Assembly (NCBI RefSeq): GCF_007644105.1
Contig: NZ_VFAC01000009.1
Span: forward strand, 50,860 to 114,859
Length of the DNA: 64,000 nucleotides
Reading direction: 5' to 3'
DNA from: Elioraea rosea
GTDB lineage: Bacteria; Pseudomonadota; Alphaproteobacteria; Acetobacterales; Acetobacteraceae
Position numbers and translations under genes: made by a program. The notes under the pieces are model-generated. The model did not search any database. It was not told the DNA's origin and saw nothing but the letters and a program-made list of their open reading frames with translations. Position 1 is the stretch's first letter. Every line of letters starts with the position of its first letter. Below, in pieces: positions 35,123-44,927 of the stretch.

Positions 35123-38100
35123 GCACGGGCGACGCCCGCCGGGAAGCGATCGCGGCGCAGCGCCGCGCGGCCGATCCCTCCGTTTCCGCCTGGGTTAGCG
35201 CCTCGGCCGGTTCGGGCAAGACCACGCTTCTGACGGCGCGCGTGCTCAGGCTTCTGCTCGGCGGGTGCGAGCCAGGCCGTATCCTCTGCCTCACCTACAC
35301 CCGGGCCGCGGCAGCGGAGATGGCGACGCGGCTGGCAACACGCCTCGGCGAATGGGCGGCCCTGCCTGACGATGCGCTCGCCGACGCGCTCGAGGGGCTT
35401 GGCGTTGCGGTCGACGAGGAAACGAGAACGCGCGCGCGCGGCCTGTTCGCGCGCGTGCTCGACCAGCCAGGCGGCCTCAGGATCGCGACCATCCACGCCT
35501 TCTGCCAGAGCCTGCTGCGCCGCTTCCCGATCGAGGCGCATGTCGCGCCGCACTTCGCGCTGATCGAGGAGCGCGACTCGCAGGACCTGCTTGCCGCCGC
35601 GCGCGACGAGGCGCTCGGGGAAGTCTCGCCGGAGATCGCCGTCGCGCTTGAGACCGTCGCGCCGCTTGCCGCGTCGGACAGCTTCTCCGGCCTCGTGACG
35701 CAGGTTCTGGGCTCGCGTGGGCGCCTCTCCCGCGCGCTCGCTGCCTCGAACGCTCCCGACGGCGTCGCGACGATGCAGCGCCGCGTGCTCTCCGTCGGCC
35801 TCGACGAGACGGAGGAGGAGCTTCTGGCCCGCGCGTGCGGCCGCGACTTCGCCATCCTTGCCCGCGCGGCCGAGGTGTTCGCAGGCTGCGGCAAGGAGGA
35901 CAAGGACCGGGCCATCCTGATGCGCGCCTGGCTCGCGCGGGAGCCGGAGGCGCGCACAGCGCGGTGGGATGACTGGTGCTGCGTGTTCCTGACCGACAAG
36001 GGAGTGATCCGCTCCCGGCTCGCAACCAGGCAGGCCGTCGCGGCGATGGGCGACATCGCAAGCGCGATGGAGGCCGAAGCCGAGTTCGTGCTCGAGGTCG
36101 AGCGCCAGCGCCGTGCGCTTCGCGCGGCCACCGCCTCCTCGGCCCTGATCCGCCTCGTGTCGCCGGTGATCGCGGCCTACGAGAAGCGCAAGAATGCGCG
36201 CGCCGGCCTCGACTATGACGACCTGATCGGCAGGGCGCGCGCGCTGCTCGCAAGCACCGACACGGCGTGGGTTCAGTACAAGCTCGACGGCGGGCTCGAC
36301 CATGTCCTGCTCGACGAGGCGCAGGATACCTCTGCCGCGCAATGGGAAGTCGTCGAGCGTCTCACCGAGGAGTTCTTCGCGGGCGAGGGCGCGCGCGACG
36401 GCGTCGCCCGCACGCTCTTTGCCGTCGGCGACGTGAAGCAGAGCATCTACCGCTTCCAGGGTGCGGCACCGGCGGAGTTCGCGAGGGCGCGCGAGCGCAC
36501 GGCAGCGCGCGTCACTGCCGTGCACGGCGAGGATCATTTCCGCGCCGAACAGGTGGCGGTGTCGTTCCGCTCCGCCGCGCCGGTGCTCGCGCTCGTCGAT
36601 GCCGTGTTCGACGATGCCGACGTCGCGCGCGGCGTGGCCCTCGATGGCGGGGCGATCGTGCATCGGCCCGTGCGCGCGGGCCAGGCGGGGCGCGTCGAGC
36701 TCTGGCCGCCCATCGCGCCCGACCCGGTTCCCGAGGCGACGGAGTGGGACCCAAATCCACGCGCCCGCGCGCGCGACGGCGAGGAGAAGCTCGCCGATGC
36801 GCTGGCCGCGCAGATCGATGCCTGGCTTCGCTCCGGCGAGGTGCTTCCCGCGCGCGGGCGCCCGATGCGCCCGGGCGACATCCTCGTGCTCGTCCGCCGC
36901 AGGCGGGCCTTCGTGAACCAGCTCGTGCGCGCACTGAAGCGGCGCGACGTCCCCGTCAGCGGCATCGACCGTCTCGCGCTGGTCGAGGAGCTCGCGGTGA
37001 TGGACATCCTCGCCACCCTCGATTCGCTCCTGATGCCGGAGGACGATCTCACCTTCGCGGCAGCGCTGCGCTCGCCCCTCTTCGGCCTCGGCGATTCGTC
37101 GCTAATGGATCTTGCGGTCGGCCGCGGCCGTCTGCCGCTCCGCTTCACGCTTCGGCGCAGGGCGCATGAGCGGGAGGAATGGCGCCGTGCGGAGGAGCGG
37201 TTCTCCGCGCTCGCCGCACGTGCCGACATCGACACGCCGCATGCGCTGATCGCGCGCCTTCTCGGGCCGCAGGGCGGGCGGGCGCGGCTACTCGCCCGCC
37301 TCGGCCCCGATGCCGCCGACCCGATCGACGAGCTCCTGAACGCGACGCTCGCGCATGAGCGGTCACATCCGCCGGGGTTGCAGGGCTTCCTCGCCTGGCT
37401 TCGCGCGGGCGGCAACGAGATCAAGCGCGAGCACGAGGCCGGCGCGAACGAGGTGCGGGTGATGACGGTGCATGGCGCGAAGGGGCTCGAGAGCCCCGTC
37501 GTCATCCTCGCCGACACCACCTCCGTGTCCGACAGGCCCGACCCGCTCGTATGGGTGGCCGATCGCGCGACGCATGCCGACGTGCCGCTCTGGGCGCCGA
37601 GGAAGGAATTCCGCGCAGAGCCGATCGATGCCGCGCGGGCGGAGGAGCAGGAGCGCGAGCGCGAGGAGTACCGCAGGCTGCTGTACGTCGCTCTCACCCG
37701 CGCGGAGGACAGGCTCCTTGTCACCGGCGCGCTGAACCGCAGGAACGCGGGAAAGGAGCCCGGCTGCTGGTTTGACCTCGTCGAGGCCGGGTTCCGCCGC
37801 CTCGCGCCCCTCGGGGCGGAGGAGACCGGGTTCGACCCCGGCGCGCTTCTGGGTGACCCCGGCTGGCGCACGGGAGGCTGGCGCTACGCCACGGCACAGG
37901 AGGACGCGCCGGACAGGACGCGGGAGGTGGAGAACGCCCGGCCAGTGGTCACAGGCCCGGTTCCGGCCTGGGCGCGCGAGCCGCCGCCGGAGGAGGCTTC
38001 GCCGCCACGACCGCTTGCGCCATCGCGCGAGGAGGGCGACGAGCCGGCCGCCGCCTCCCCCGTGCGGGGCGGGGACCGTGGCGCGCGGCGCTTCCGGCGC

Positions 38101-38589
38101 GGCCTGCTGATCCACGCGCTTCTGCAGCACCTGCCCGACCTGCCGCCCGCACAGCGGCGAGCAGCGGCGCGCGCGCACCTCGCCGCGCCCGGCCTCGGCC
38201 TTTCCGACGGCGAGATCGAGGAGATCGCTGCCGAGACGCTCGCCATCGTCGAGGACCCTGGCTTCGCCCCGCTATTCGCCCCCGAGGCGCTCGCCGAGGC
38301 CCCCGTCGTCGGCCGCGTCGGTGACCGCGTGGTCGCCGGCCAGGTCGACCGGCTGACGGTGACGGAGACGGAGGTGTTGGTCGCCGACTTCAAGACGAAC
38401 CGCCCCCCGCCCGAGAGGGTGGAGGATGTCTCGGCCGCCTATCTGCGCCAGATGGCGGCCTATCGCGACGTTCTCCGGGGCGTGTTCCCTGGGCGGCCGG
38501 TGCGCTGCGCGCTCGTCTGGACATACGCCGCGCGCATGATGGAACTGCCCGACGCGCTGTTGGACCGGCACGCTCCCGCGCCCATCTAG
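35119..38589 (+). CDS. addA: Double-strand break repair helicase AddA
   Basis: A 1156-residue UvrD-like helicase-nuclease. Walker A SASAGSGKTTLL is at about 27-38, Walker B LLDEAQDTSAAQWE, motif III FAVGDVKQSIYRFQGA, and motifs V-VI VMTVHGAKGLESPVVILADT and RLLYVALTRAEDRLLV. A C-terminal nuclease domain holds AGQVDRLTV and VADFKTNRPPP. The ATG at 35119 overlaps the addB stop; the longer frame from 34984 runs inside addB and is unsupported. The two proteins act as one complex. The region around 37980-38110 encodes a Pro/Glu-rich linker ahead of the nuclease. Confidence 0.95.
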   Translation: MSTGDARREAIAAQRRAADPSVSAWVSASAGSGKTTLLTARVLRLLLGGCEPGRILCLTYTRAAAAEMATRLATRLGEWAALPDDALADALEGLGVAVDEETRTRARGLFARVLDQPGGLRIATIHAFCQSLLRRFPIEAHVAPHFALIEERDSQDLLAAARDEALGEVSPEIAVALETVAPLAASDSFSGLVTQVLGSRGRLSRALAASNAPDGVATMQRRVLSVGLDETEEELLARACGRDFAILARAAEVFAGCGKEDKDRAILMRAWLAREPEARTARWDDWCCVFLTDKGVIRSRLATRQAVAAMGDIASAMEAEAEFVLEVERQRRALRAATASSALIRLVSPVIAAYEKRKNARAGLDYDDLIGRARALLASTDTAWVQYKLDGGLDHVLLDEAQDTSAAQWEVVERLTEEFFAGEGARDGVARTLFAVGDVKQSIYRFQGAAPAEFARARERTAARVTAVHGEDHFRAEQVAVSFRSAAPVLALVDAVFDDADVARGVALDGGAIVHRPVRAGQAGRVELWPPIAPDPVPEATEWDPNPRARARDGEEKLADALAAQIDAWLRSGEVLPARGRPMRPGDILVLVRRRRAFVNQLVRALKRRDVPVSGIDRLALVEELAVMDILATLDSLLMPEDDLTFAAALRSPLFGLGDSSLMDLAVGRGRLPLRFTLRRRAHEREEWRRAEERFSALAARADIDTPHALIARLLGPQGGRARLLARLGPDAADPIDELLNATLAHERSHPPGLQGFLAWLRAGGNEIKREHEAGANEVRVMTVHGAKGLESPVVILADTTSVSDRPDPLVWVADRATHADVPLWAPRKEFRAEPIDAARAEEQEREREEYRRLLYVALTRAEDRLLVTGALNRRNAGKEPGCWFDLVEAGFRRLAPLGAEETGFDPGALLGDPGWRTGGWRYATAQEDAPDRTREVENARPVVTGPVPAWAREPPPEEASPPRPLAPSREEGDEPAAASPVRGGDRGARRFRRGLLIHALLQHLPDLPPAQRRAAARAHLAAPGLGLSDGEIEEIAAETLAIVEDPGFAPLFAPEALAEAPVVGRVGDRVVAGQVDRLTVTETEVLVADFKTNRPPPERVEDVSAAYLRQMAAYRDVLRGVFPGRPVRCALVWTYAARMMELPDALLDRHAPAPI

Positions 38590-38705
38590 CGCTGACACGG
38601 GACCTGGACTAGGCCCGGGTTGCCGGGTTTCCAGCCCTGCATGCTAGAACCAATACTACCCAAGAGCGCCAGAACCAGCCCCCTGGCGACAACCCGGAGA
38701 GATGC

Positions 38706-39032
38706 ATGAGCACGAGCACCAAGCCCGTGACGGATGCCAGCTTCGAGACGGACGTGCTGAAGGCCGACCATCCGGTGCTGGTCGATTTCTGGGCCGAATG
38801 GTGCGGGCCCTGCCGCACGATCGCGCCTGCGCTCGACGAGATTGCCGCGAACTATGCGGGCAAGCTCACCGTCGCCAAGGTGAACGTCGACGAGAACCCT
38901 GTGACGCCGAACCGCTTCGCCGTTCGCGGCATTCCTACGCTGATGATCTTCAAGGGCGGCCAGCCCGTCGCCACCAAAATGGGCGCCGACAGCAAGGGCA
39001 ACCTGACCGCCTGGGTGGACGCGAACCTGTGA
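38706..39032 (+). CDS. trxA: Thioredoxin 1
   Basis: A 108-residue thioredoxin with active site AEWCGPCR and the cis-Pro segment [12 protein letters not shown]. It is a general disulfide reductant fed by thioredoxin reductase. GGAGAG lies 5 bases before the ATG. It follows addA after 116 bases and in relatives is usually followed by folC; here a sugar dehydrogenase gene intervenes. No T-rich terminator follows, but a perfect hairpin at 39089-39123 could end its transcript or control the next gene. Confidence 0.95.
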   Translation: MSTSTKPVTDASFETDVLKADHPVLVDFWAEWCGPCRTIAPALDEIAANYAGKLTVAKVNVDENPVTPNRFAVRGIPTLMIFKGGQPVATKMGADSKGNLTAWVDANL

Positions 39033-39088
39033 TCGTCGCTGCCGTGCGGATCCCTCTGCGCAGGGTTTCCCGCCCGGCCTGACTGCCC

Positions 39089-39123
39089 CATCTCCCGGTG
39101 CGGTGCCACGCCTCCGGGAGATG
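39089..39123 (+). promoter_or_regulatory. Hairpin sequestering the ribosome binding site of the PQQ sugar dehydrogenase gene
   Basis: CATCTCCCGG at 39089-39098 and CCGGGAGATG at 39114-39123 are perfect 10-base complements around a 15-base loop. The right arm contains both the GGGAG ribosome binding site (39116-39120) and the first ATG (39121). If formed in the mRNA it would hide the initiation signals of the dehydrogenase gene. A terminator for trxA is the alternative, but no U-tract follows. Confidence 0.55.
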
Positions 39124-39126
39124 ACG

Positions 39127-40233
39127 ATGCCGAAGCCCCTGCTTCTCGCCCTTCCTCTCGCTCTCGCCGTCTCGGCCGCCTCGGCCGAGACGGTCCGCAG
39201 CGAGCGGGCGACCTTCCGGGTCACGCCGGTTGCCGGTGGGCTCGAGAACCCCTGGGGCCTCGCCATCCTTCCCGATGGCCGCATGCTGGTGACGGAGCGT
39301 CCGGGACGCGTGCGCCTCGTCGGCGCCGACGGGCGCCTCTCAGACCCGCTTGCCGGCACGCCGGGCACCGTCGCCAACCGGCAGGGTGGCATGCTCGATG
39401 TCGTCCTCCATCCCCGCTTTGCCGAGAACGGCTTCGTCTATATCTGCCACGTGACGGAGGGGCAGGGCGGCACCTCGAGCACGATCACGCGGCTGAAGCT
39501 CGAGGGGGAGCGCTTCTCCGAGCCGCGGACAATCCTTTCCGTCACCCCTCGCGTGGGCAACGGCCTGCATTTCGGCTGCCGCATGGCGTTCGGCCAGGAC
39601 GGCATGCTCTTCGCCGGCTTCGGCGACCGGTTCCAGATGGACCGCGCCCAGGACCTCGGCGACCTCAACGGCAAGATCATCCGCCTCGCCGATGACGGCG
39701 CCGTGCCGCAGGACAACCCCTTCGTCGGCCGCCAGGGTGCGCGGCCGGAGATCTGGTCCTGGGGTCACCGCAACATCCAGGGCCTCCTAGTGGACCCGGC
39801 CACCGGCGCGCTCTGGGCGCACGAGCACGGGCCGCAGGGCGGCGACGAGGTTAACCTGATCAGGCGCGGCGCGAACTATGGCTGGCCGCGCACGACGCAT
39901 GGCGTGAACTACGGCGGCGCGACGATCACCGACAACCGCAGCCTGCCCGGCATGGAGGACGCCCTGAAGGTGTGGGTTCCCTCGATCGCTCCTTCCGGTT
40001 TCGCGGCGGTGGCGGGCGATGCCTTCCCCGCCTGGCGCGGCAACCTGCTCGTCGGCGCGCTGCGCGACCGTTCCCTCGTCCGCCTGACGCGCGAGGGTGA
40101 CCGCATCACCGGCGAGGAGCGCATCTCGATGTTCGGCGAGCGGATTCGCGAGGTGCGTGTCGCCCCCGATGGCCGCGTCTACCTGCTGACCGACAGCCGC
40201 GAAGGCGCGATCTGGCGTCTCGACCCGGCCTAG
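39127..40233 (+). CDS. PQQ-dependent (glucose/sorbosone dehydrogenase-like) aldose sugar dehydrogenase
   Basis: A 368-residue exported six-bladed beta-propeller quinoprotein. The signal peptide LLLALPLALAVSAASA is followed by GLENPWGLAILPDGRMLVTE, RQGGMLDVVLHP, the conserved SWGHRNIQGL and HEHGPQGGDEVNLI. These are the soluble aldose dehydrogenase (YliI-like) signatures, so periplasmic oxidation of sugars with PQQ is expected. ATG 39127 gives a 6-base spacing to GGGAG; ATG 39121 would leave none. The TAG stop shares the palindrome CTAG with the stop of the convergent folC gene. It interrupts the usual trxA-folC neighbourhood. Confidence 0.9.
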   Translation: MPKPLLLALPLALAVSAASAETVRSERATFRVTPVAGGLENPWGLAILPDGRMLVTERPGRVRLVGADGRLSDPLAGTPGTVANRQGGMLDVVLHPRFAENGFVYICHVTEGQGGTSSTITRLKLEGERFSEPRTILSVTPRVGNGLHFGCRMAFGQDGMLFAGFGDRFQMDRAQDLGDLNGKIIRLADDGAVPQDNPFVGRQGARPEIWSWGHRNIQGLLVDPATGALWAHEHGPQGGDEVNLIRRGANYGWPRTTHGVNYGGATITDNRSLPGMEDALKVWVPSIAPSGFAAVAGDAFPAWRGNLLVGALRDRSLVRLTREGDRITGEERISMFGERIREVRVAPDGRVYLLTDSREGAIWRLDPA

Positions 40234-41510
40234 GAATTGTCGCCAAGCACGACGCCGGCGAGGTAGAGGCTGCCGCAGACCAGCACGCGCGCGGGACCCT
40301 GGTTCTCGCGCGCGATCGCAGCGATCGCATCCGCCACGCGCGGGCCGATGCGCGCCACGCCGCCCGAGGCCTCGACGATCGCCACGGGCGGCTGGGCGAG
40401 ATGCTGGTCGGGCTCAGCCACGGCCCAGAGGCTGGCCGCGTGCGGGATCAGCGGCACGAGGAAGCCGGCCGTCGCCTTGCCCGCCTTCATGCCGACGACG
40501 AGATGCCACGGCCGTTCGCGCTCCGCCCCGATGTGTTCGGCAAGCGCGCGCCCCGCATCCTCGTTGTGTCCGCCATCGAGCCAGAGCTCCCACCCCTCCG
40601 GCAGGAGCGAGGCGAGCGGGCCATGCGTCAGGCGCTGCAGCCGCGCGGGCCATGATGCCGTCGCAAGCCCTTGGGCGAAGGCCGCATCGGTGAAGCGCGC
40701 ATCGCGCGTCGACCGCAGCGCGGCGATGGCGATGCCCGCATTGTCGTGCTGGTGGGCGCCAGGCAGGGCCGGGCGCGGAAGCGCGAGCGTGCCGGCGGTG
40801 TCCTCGTAGCGAAGCCCGCCCGCTTGCGGCGTGATGCGCCATGAGTCCTCACGCGCGAGCAACGATGCGCCTACGGAACGGGAGCGCTCCGCGAGAACGG
40901 CCATCGCCTGCGGCGACTGTAGGCCGGTGGCGCAAGGCACGCCCGGCTTCATGATCCCCGCCTTCTCGAAGGCGATCGCCCCGATCGTGTCGCCGAGGAA
41001 GTCCATGTGGTCCATCGCGATCGAGGTGATCGCGCAGGCTGCGGGGCGCTCGATGACGTTGGTGGCATCGAGCCTGCCGCCGAGGCCGACCTCGAGGACC
41101 AGGAAATCGGCAGGTATCTCTGCGAACAGAAGGAACGCCGCCGCGGTCGCGATCTCGAACACGGTGATCGGCGCCTCGCCATTGGCCTGCTCGCAGCGCT
41201 CGAGCGCCTCGGCCAGCGCTTCGTCGGTCACGAGCGCGCCGGCGAGGCGTATGCGCTCATGGAACGTCACGAGATGTGGGCTGGTATAGACATGCGTGCG
41301 CAGCCCCGCCGCTTCGGCGATGGCGCGCGCGAACGCGCAGGTCGAGCCCTTGCCGTTCGTTCCGGCCACGTGCAGGACGGGCGGCAGGCGCCGCTCCGGG
41401 TGGCCGAGGCGCGCGAGGAGCCCTTCGATCCGCCCGAGCGAGAGGTCGATCAGCTTCGGGTGAAGGCGGGCGAGCCGCGCCATCACCGCTTCCGACGGCA
41501 AGGCCGCCAT
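40230..41510 (-). CDS. folC: Bifunctional dihydrofolate synthase/folylpolyglutamate synthase
   Basis: A 426-residue Mur-ligase-family enzyme that joins dihydropteroate to glutamate and extends the glutamate tail of folates. It shows the P-loop VAGTNGKGSTCAFA, the TSPHLVTFHERIR motif, VGLGGRLDATNV and DGGHNEDAGRAL. ATG 41510 gives the usual start; the frame runs on into accD without support. It is 10 bases downstream of accD, as is common in proteobacteria, and is the last gene of the trpB-trpA-accD-folC set. Confidence 0.94.
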   Translation of the reverse strand: MAALPSEAVMARLARLHPKLIDLSLGRIEGLLARLGHPERRLPPVLHVAGTNGKGSTCAFARAIAEAAGLRTHVYTSPHLVTFHERIRLAGALVTDEALAEALERCEQANGEAPITVFEIATAAAFLLFAEIPADFLVLEVGLGGRLDATNVIERPAACAITSIAMDHMDFLGDTIGAIAFEKAGIMKPGVPCATGLQSPQAMAVLAERSRSVGASLLAREDSWRITPQAGGLRYEDTAGTLALPRPALPGAHQHDNAGIAIAALRSTRDARFTDAAFAQGLATASWPARLQRLTHGPLASLLPEGWELWLDGGHNEDAGRALAEHIGAERERPWHLVVGMKAGKATAGFLVPLIPHAASLWAVAEPDQHLAQPPVAIVEASGGVARIGPRVADAIAAIARENQGPARVLVCGSLYLAGVVLGDNS

Positions 41511-41520
41511 GGCGCGGGGC

Positions 41521-42429
41521 TCAGCCCTCCGAGATGCCGGGAAGCGCGAGCACCTCGGCGCTCGGCCGCGCAGCGCGCCGGGCTGCGGGCTCGGTGAGCA
41601 GCCCGATGAGGCGTGAGAGCGTGTCGCGCAACTCCGCCCGCCTGGCGACGATGTCCACCATGCCATGCTCGTTCAGATACTCGGCGCGCTGGAAGCCTTC
41701 CGGAAGCTTCTCGCGCACGGTCTGCTCGATGACGCGTGCGCCGGCGAAGCCGATCATCGCGCCTGGCTCCGCGACATGGATGTCGCCGAGCATGGCGAAG
41801 GAGGCGGTGACGCCGCCAGTCGTCGGGTCGGTCAGCACGACGATGTAGGGAAGCCCGGCTTCCTTCACGATCTGCACCGCGATGGTGGTGCGCGGCATCT
41901 GCATCAGGCTCAGCGCGCCCTCCTGCATGCGCGCACCGCCGGAAGCGGTGATCGCGATGAGGGCGGCCTCCTGCAGCACCGCGAGCTTCGCTGCGGCGAC
42001 GAGCGCCTCGCCCACGGCGGTGCCCATCGAGCCGCCCATGAAGTCGAACGCGAACACGGCGACGACGGCACGCTGCCCGCCGATCGTTCCGTGCGCGACG
42101 ATGATGGCGTCATCGAGCTCGGTCTCGGCGCGGGCTGCCTTCAGACGGTCGGCGTAGCGCTTCTGGTCGCGGAAGTGCAGCGGGTCAGCCGGCACGGCGG
42201 GCAGCTCGATCGTCGCGAAGCCCTCGTCCATCAGGCTTGCAAGACGTTCCTTCGCCGGCAGCCGCATGTGGTGGCCGCAATTGGGGCAGACGCGCAGGTT
42301 CTTGGCGAGCTCGAGATGGAAGATCATCTGCTCGCAGGCCGGGCACTTGTGCCAGAGATTGTCCGGCACGTCCTTCCGCCCGAGAAGCGTGCGGATCTTC
42401 GGCCTGACGTAGTTGGTGAGCCAGTTCAT
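41521..42429 (-). CDS. accD: Acetyl-CoA carboxylase carboxyltransferase subunit beta
   Basis: A 302-residue subunit that, with AccA, transfers carboxyl from biotin to acetyl-CoA in the first step of fatty acid synthesis. The N-terminal zinc ribbon has Cys29, Cys32, Cys48 and Cys51. The crotonase-like core includes [17 protein letters not shown] and [20 protein letters not shown]. The ATG at 42429 gives the normal N-terminus [12 protein letters not shown]. It lies 20 bases after trpA, the standard order in Alphaproteobacteria. Confidence 0.96.
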   Translation of the reverse strand: MNWLTNYVRPKIRTLLGRKDVPDNLWHKCPACEQMIFHLELAKNLRVCPNCGHHMRLPAKERLASLMDEGFATIELPAVPADPLHFRDQKRYADRLKAARAETELDDAIIVAHGTIGGQRAVVAVFAFDFMGGSMGTAVGEALVAAAKLAVLQEAALIAITASGGARMQEGALSLMQMPRTTIAVQIVKEAGLPYIVVLTDPTTGGVTASFAMLGDIHVAEPGAMIGFAGARVIEQTVREKLPEGFQRAEYLNEHGMVDIVARRAELRDTLSRLIGLLTEPAARRAARPSAEVLALPGISEG

Positions 42430-42449
42430 CGCGTCCCTGTCCGCTGCGC

Positions 42450-43313
42450 TCAGGCGGCCTGGCGGCGTGCGCCCCGCACGCCGGAGGCGAGCGCGCGCAC
42501 CTGCTCGAGCACCTTCTCGACCGTACCGGGCCTCGCGCGCCCCGCCTCGTCGAGGTCCCCCGCGAGCGTGTCGAGGAGGGCGGAGGCAACCACGGCCGCA
42601 TCGGCGATGCGTGCCGCCGCGGCCGCCTGCTCCGGCGTCCGCACGCCGAAGCCGATGGCGATCGGCAGGTCGGTCGCGCGCCGGATGCGGGGGATCGCTT
42701 CGGCGAGGTGTTCCTCGGTCGCCGAGCGCGTGCCGGTGATGCCGGTGATCGAGACGTAGTAGACGAAGCCGCCAGACCCGGAGAGCACGACGGGAAGGCG
42801 CTTCTCGTCCGTCGTCGGCGCGACGAGGCGGATCAGCTCGAGCCGCTGCGGCGCGGTGTGGACCGTGAGCTCGTCGGCCTCCTCCGGTGGCAGGTCGACG
42901 ACGATCAGGCCGTCCACGCCGGCCTCTGCGGCGTCCTTCGCGAAACGCTCCGGCCCGTAGCTGTAGATGGGGTTGTAGTAACCCATCAGGACGACGGGCG
43001 TTGCGTTGTCCTTCGCGCGGAAGCCGCGCACCATCTCGAGCGTTCCGGCAAGCGTCGCGCCCGCCTTCAGCCCGCGCTGGCCCGCACGCTGCACCGTCGG
43101 GCCATCGGCCATCGGATCGGTGAAGGGAACGCCGATCTCGACGAGGTCTGCCCCCGCGCCGGGCATGCCGGCAAGTAGGGCTTCGGAGGTCGCGCGGTCG
43201 GGGTCGAAGGCCTCGACGAAGGTGATCAGCGCGCCGCGCCCCTCGGCGCGGAGGCTTGCGAAGCGCGAAGCGATCCGGCTCGGAGCGCCGTCTGCCACGC
43301 GGTACCCGCTCAC
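42450..43313 (-). CDS. trpA: Tryptophan synthase alpha chain
   Basis: A 287-residue TIM barrel that cleaves indole-3-glycerol phosphate and passes indole to TrpB. The conserved [20 protein letters not shown] contains the catalytic Glu, [13 protein letters not shown] the region near the catalytic Asp, and [10 protein letters not shown] the phosphate site. The start at 43313 overlaps the trpB stop by four bases, so the partners are coupled. The C-terminal 20 residues are basic and extend beyond the barrel. Confidence 0.96.
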   Translation of the reverse strand: MSGYRVADGAPSRIASRFASLRAEGRGALITFVEAFDPDRATSEALLAGMPGAGADLVEIGVPFTDPMADGPTVQRAGQRGLKAGATLAGTLEMVRGFRAKDNATPVVLMGYYNPIYSYGPERFAKDAAEAGVDGLIVVDLPPEEADELTVHTAPQRLELIRLVAPTTDEKRLPVVLSGSGGFVYYVSITGITGTRSATEEHLAEAIPRIRRATDLPIAIGFGVRTPEQAAAAARIADAAVVASALLDTLAGDLDEAGRARPGTVEKVLEQVRALASGVRGARRQAA

Positions 43314-44539
43314 AGCTTCACCCCCAGGGCCTCGGCGACGGTGAAGATGTCCTTGTCGCCGCGGCCGCAGAGATTCATCAGGATGATCGCGTCCTTGTCC
43401 ATCTCGGGCGCCATCTTCGCCACGTGCGCAAGCGCGTGGGACGGTTCGAGAGCCGGAATGATTCCCTCCGTGCGCGTGCAGAGCTGGAACGCCTCGAGCG
43501 CCTCGGTGTCGGTGACCGCGACGTACTCGACACGCCCGAGCTCGTGCAGCCAGGAATGCTCCGGCCCGACGCCGGGATAGTCGAGCCCGGCCGAGATCGA
43601 GTGCGCCTCGAGGATCTGGCCGAACTCGTCCTGCAGGAGGTAGGTGCGGTTGCCGTGCAGAACGCCAGGCCGACCCTTGGTCAGGCTCGCCGCGTGCTGG
43701 CCGCTGTCGAGCCCGTGGCCGGCCGCTTCGACGCCGATGAGCCTCACCTCGCTGTCGTCGAGGAACGGGTAGAACAGCCCCATCGCGTTCGACCCGCCGC
43801 CGATCGCGGCGACCGCGACGTCGGGCAGGCGGCCGGCGGCGCGCAGCATCTGCTGCTTCGCCTCGATGCCGATGACCGACTGGAAGTCGCGCACCATCGC
43901 CGGATACGGGTGCGGGCCGGCGACCGTTCCGATCAGGTAATAGGTGTCGGTGACGTTGGCGACCCAGTCGCGCAGCGCCTCGTTCATCGCGTCCTTCAGC
44001 GTGGCTGCGCCGGAGGTGACGGGCTTCACCTCCGCGCCGAGAAGCTTCATGCGGAACACGTTGGGCGACTGCCGCGCGACGTCGGTGGCACCCATGTAGA
44101 TCGTGCAGGGAAGCCCGAACAGCGCGCAGACCGTTGCGGTCGCGACACCATGCTGGCCCGCGCCCGTCTCGGCGATGATGCGCCCCTTGCCCATGCGCCG
44201 CGCGAGCAGGATCTGGCCCATGCAGTTGTTGATCTTGTGCGCGCCGGTGTGGTTGAGCTCGTCGCGCTTGAACCAGACCTGGGCGCCGCCGAGCGCCTTG
44301 GTCAGCCGCTCGGCGAACCAGAGTGGGCTCGGGCGGCCGACATAGTCGGAGAGGTAGCGGTCGAGCTCCGCCTGGAACGAAGGGTCGGCCTTGGCGGCCT
44401 CGTAGGCTTTCTCGACCTCGAGGATCAGGGGCATCAGCGTCTCGGCGACATAGCGGCCGCCGAAGCTGCCGAAATGCCCGCGCTCGTCCGGCCCCGTCCT
44501 GAGGCTGTTCGGCAACGCTGGGGATAGGGGCTTGTTCAC
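43310..44539 (-). CDS. trpB: Tryptophan synthase beta chain
   Basis: A 409-residue PLP enzyme joining indole and serine. The PLP-binding Lys is in [10 protein letters not shown], the phosphate loop is GGGSNAMG, and the N-terminal [16 protein letters not shown] is characteristic. The start is a GTG at 44539 with GGGAGG about 7 bases upstream; the frame extends to 44647 but has no family support there. It is the first gene of trpB-trpA-accD-folC. It is separated from trpF by a small secreted-protein gene and a double hairpin. Confidence 0.96.
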   Translation of the reverse strand: MNKPLSPALPNSLRTGPDERGHFGSFGGRYVAETLMPLILEVEKAYEAAKADPSFQAELDRYLSDYVGRPSPLWFAERLTKALGGAQVWFKRDELNHTGAHKINNCMGQILLARRMGKGRIIAETGAGQHGVATATVCALFGLPCTIYMGATDVARQSPNVFRMKLLGAEVKPVTSGAATLKDAMNEALRDWVANVTDTYYLIGTVAGPHPYPAMVRDFQSVIGIEAKQQMLRAAGRLPDVAVAAIGGGSNAMGLFYPFLDDSEVRLIGVEAAGHGLDSGQHAASLTKGRPGVLHGNRTYLLQDEFGQILEAHSISAGLDYPGVGPEHSWLHELGRVEYVAVTDTEALEAFQLCTRTEGIIPALEPSHALAHVAKMAPEMDKDAIILMNLCGRGDKDIFTVAEALGVKL

Positions 44540-44575
44540 GTCTCGCCTCCCGTTCGGAAGGCGCGGTCCTAGCGC

Positions 44576-44642
44576 AAAAGCCGCCCCCGGCCTAGAGGAC
44601 CGGAGGCGGCATCTGCGAGGGCGGGAGGGAGGAACCGCCCTC
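44576..44642 (-). terminator. Tandem hairpin terminator after the small secreted-protein gene
   Basis: On the minus strand two hairpins follow the stop at 44658. The first pairs 44635-44642 with 44617-44624 (8 perfect bases). The second pairs 44605-44610 and 44600-44603 with 44580-44585 and 44587-44590, and is followed by TTTT. This would insulate trpB from the upstream gene. Confidence 0.7.
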
Positions 44643-44657
44643 GGCAATCACGCGTGA

Positions 44658-44927
44658 TCAGCCACGCGAGCCGGCCTGGGGCGCGAGCGCGAGCGGGATC
44701 ACGTCGAAGCTCGGGCCAGAGGCGACGATGCGGACGTTCGGGTTCGTGCCGACGGTCGCATAGGCCTGGCCGAAGCTCGGCGCGGCGTCGCCGTTGCCGC
44801 CGACGTGCTGCGCGGCAACCAGCGGGCGCGCGGTACCCTCGACGGGCGCCTCAGCGGAGGCGAATGCGGGGGCGGCGCCGCCGACGAGCAGGGCCAGGGC
44901 GAGGGCGGTCGTGGAAAGCTTCGTCAT
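44658..44927 (-). CDS. Small secreted protein of unknown function
   Basis: An 89-residue protein with a clear signal peptide (MTKLSTTALALALLVGG ending AFASA, cleavage near residue 24) and a short mature part of about 65 residues rich in Ala, Gly, Pro and Val. It has no Cys and no recognised domain. It is a monocistronic gene between trpF and trpB, bounded downstream by two hairpins. The signal peptide, own terminator and sensible spacing support a real gene. Similar short exported proteins are common in Acetobacteraceae, but none is characterised to my knowledge. Confidence 0.6.
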   Translation of the reverse strand: MTKLSTTALALALLVGGAAPAFASAEAPVEGTARPLVAAQHVGGNGDAAPSFGQAYATVGTNPNVRIVASGPSFDVIPLALAPQAGSRG

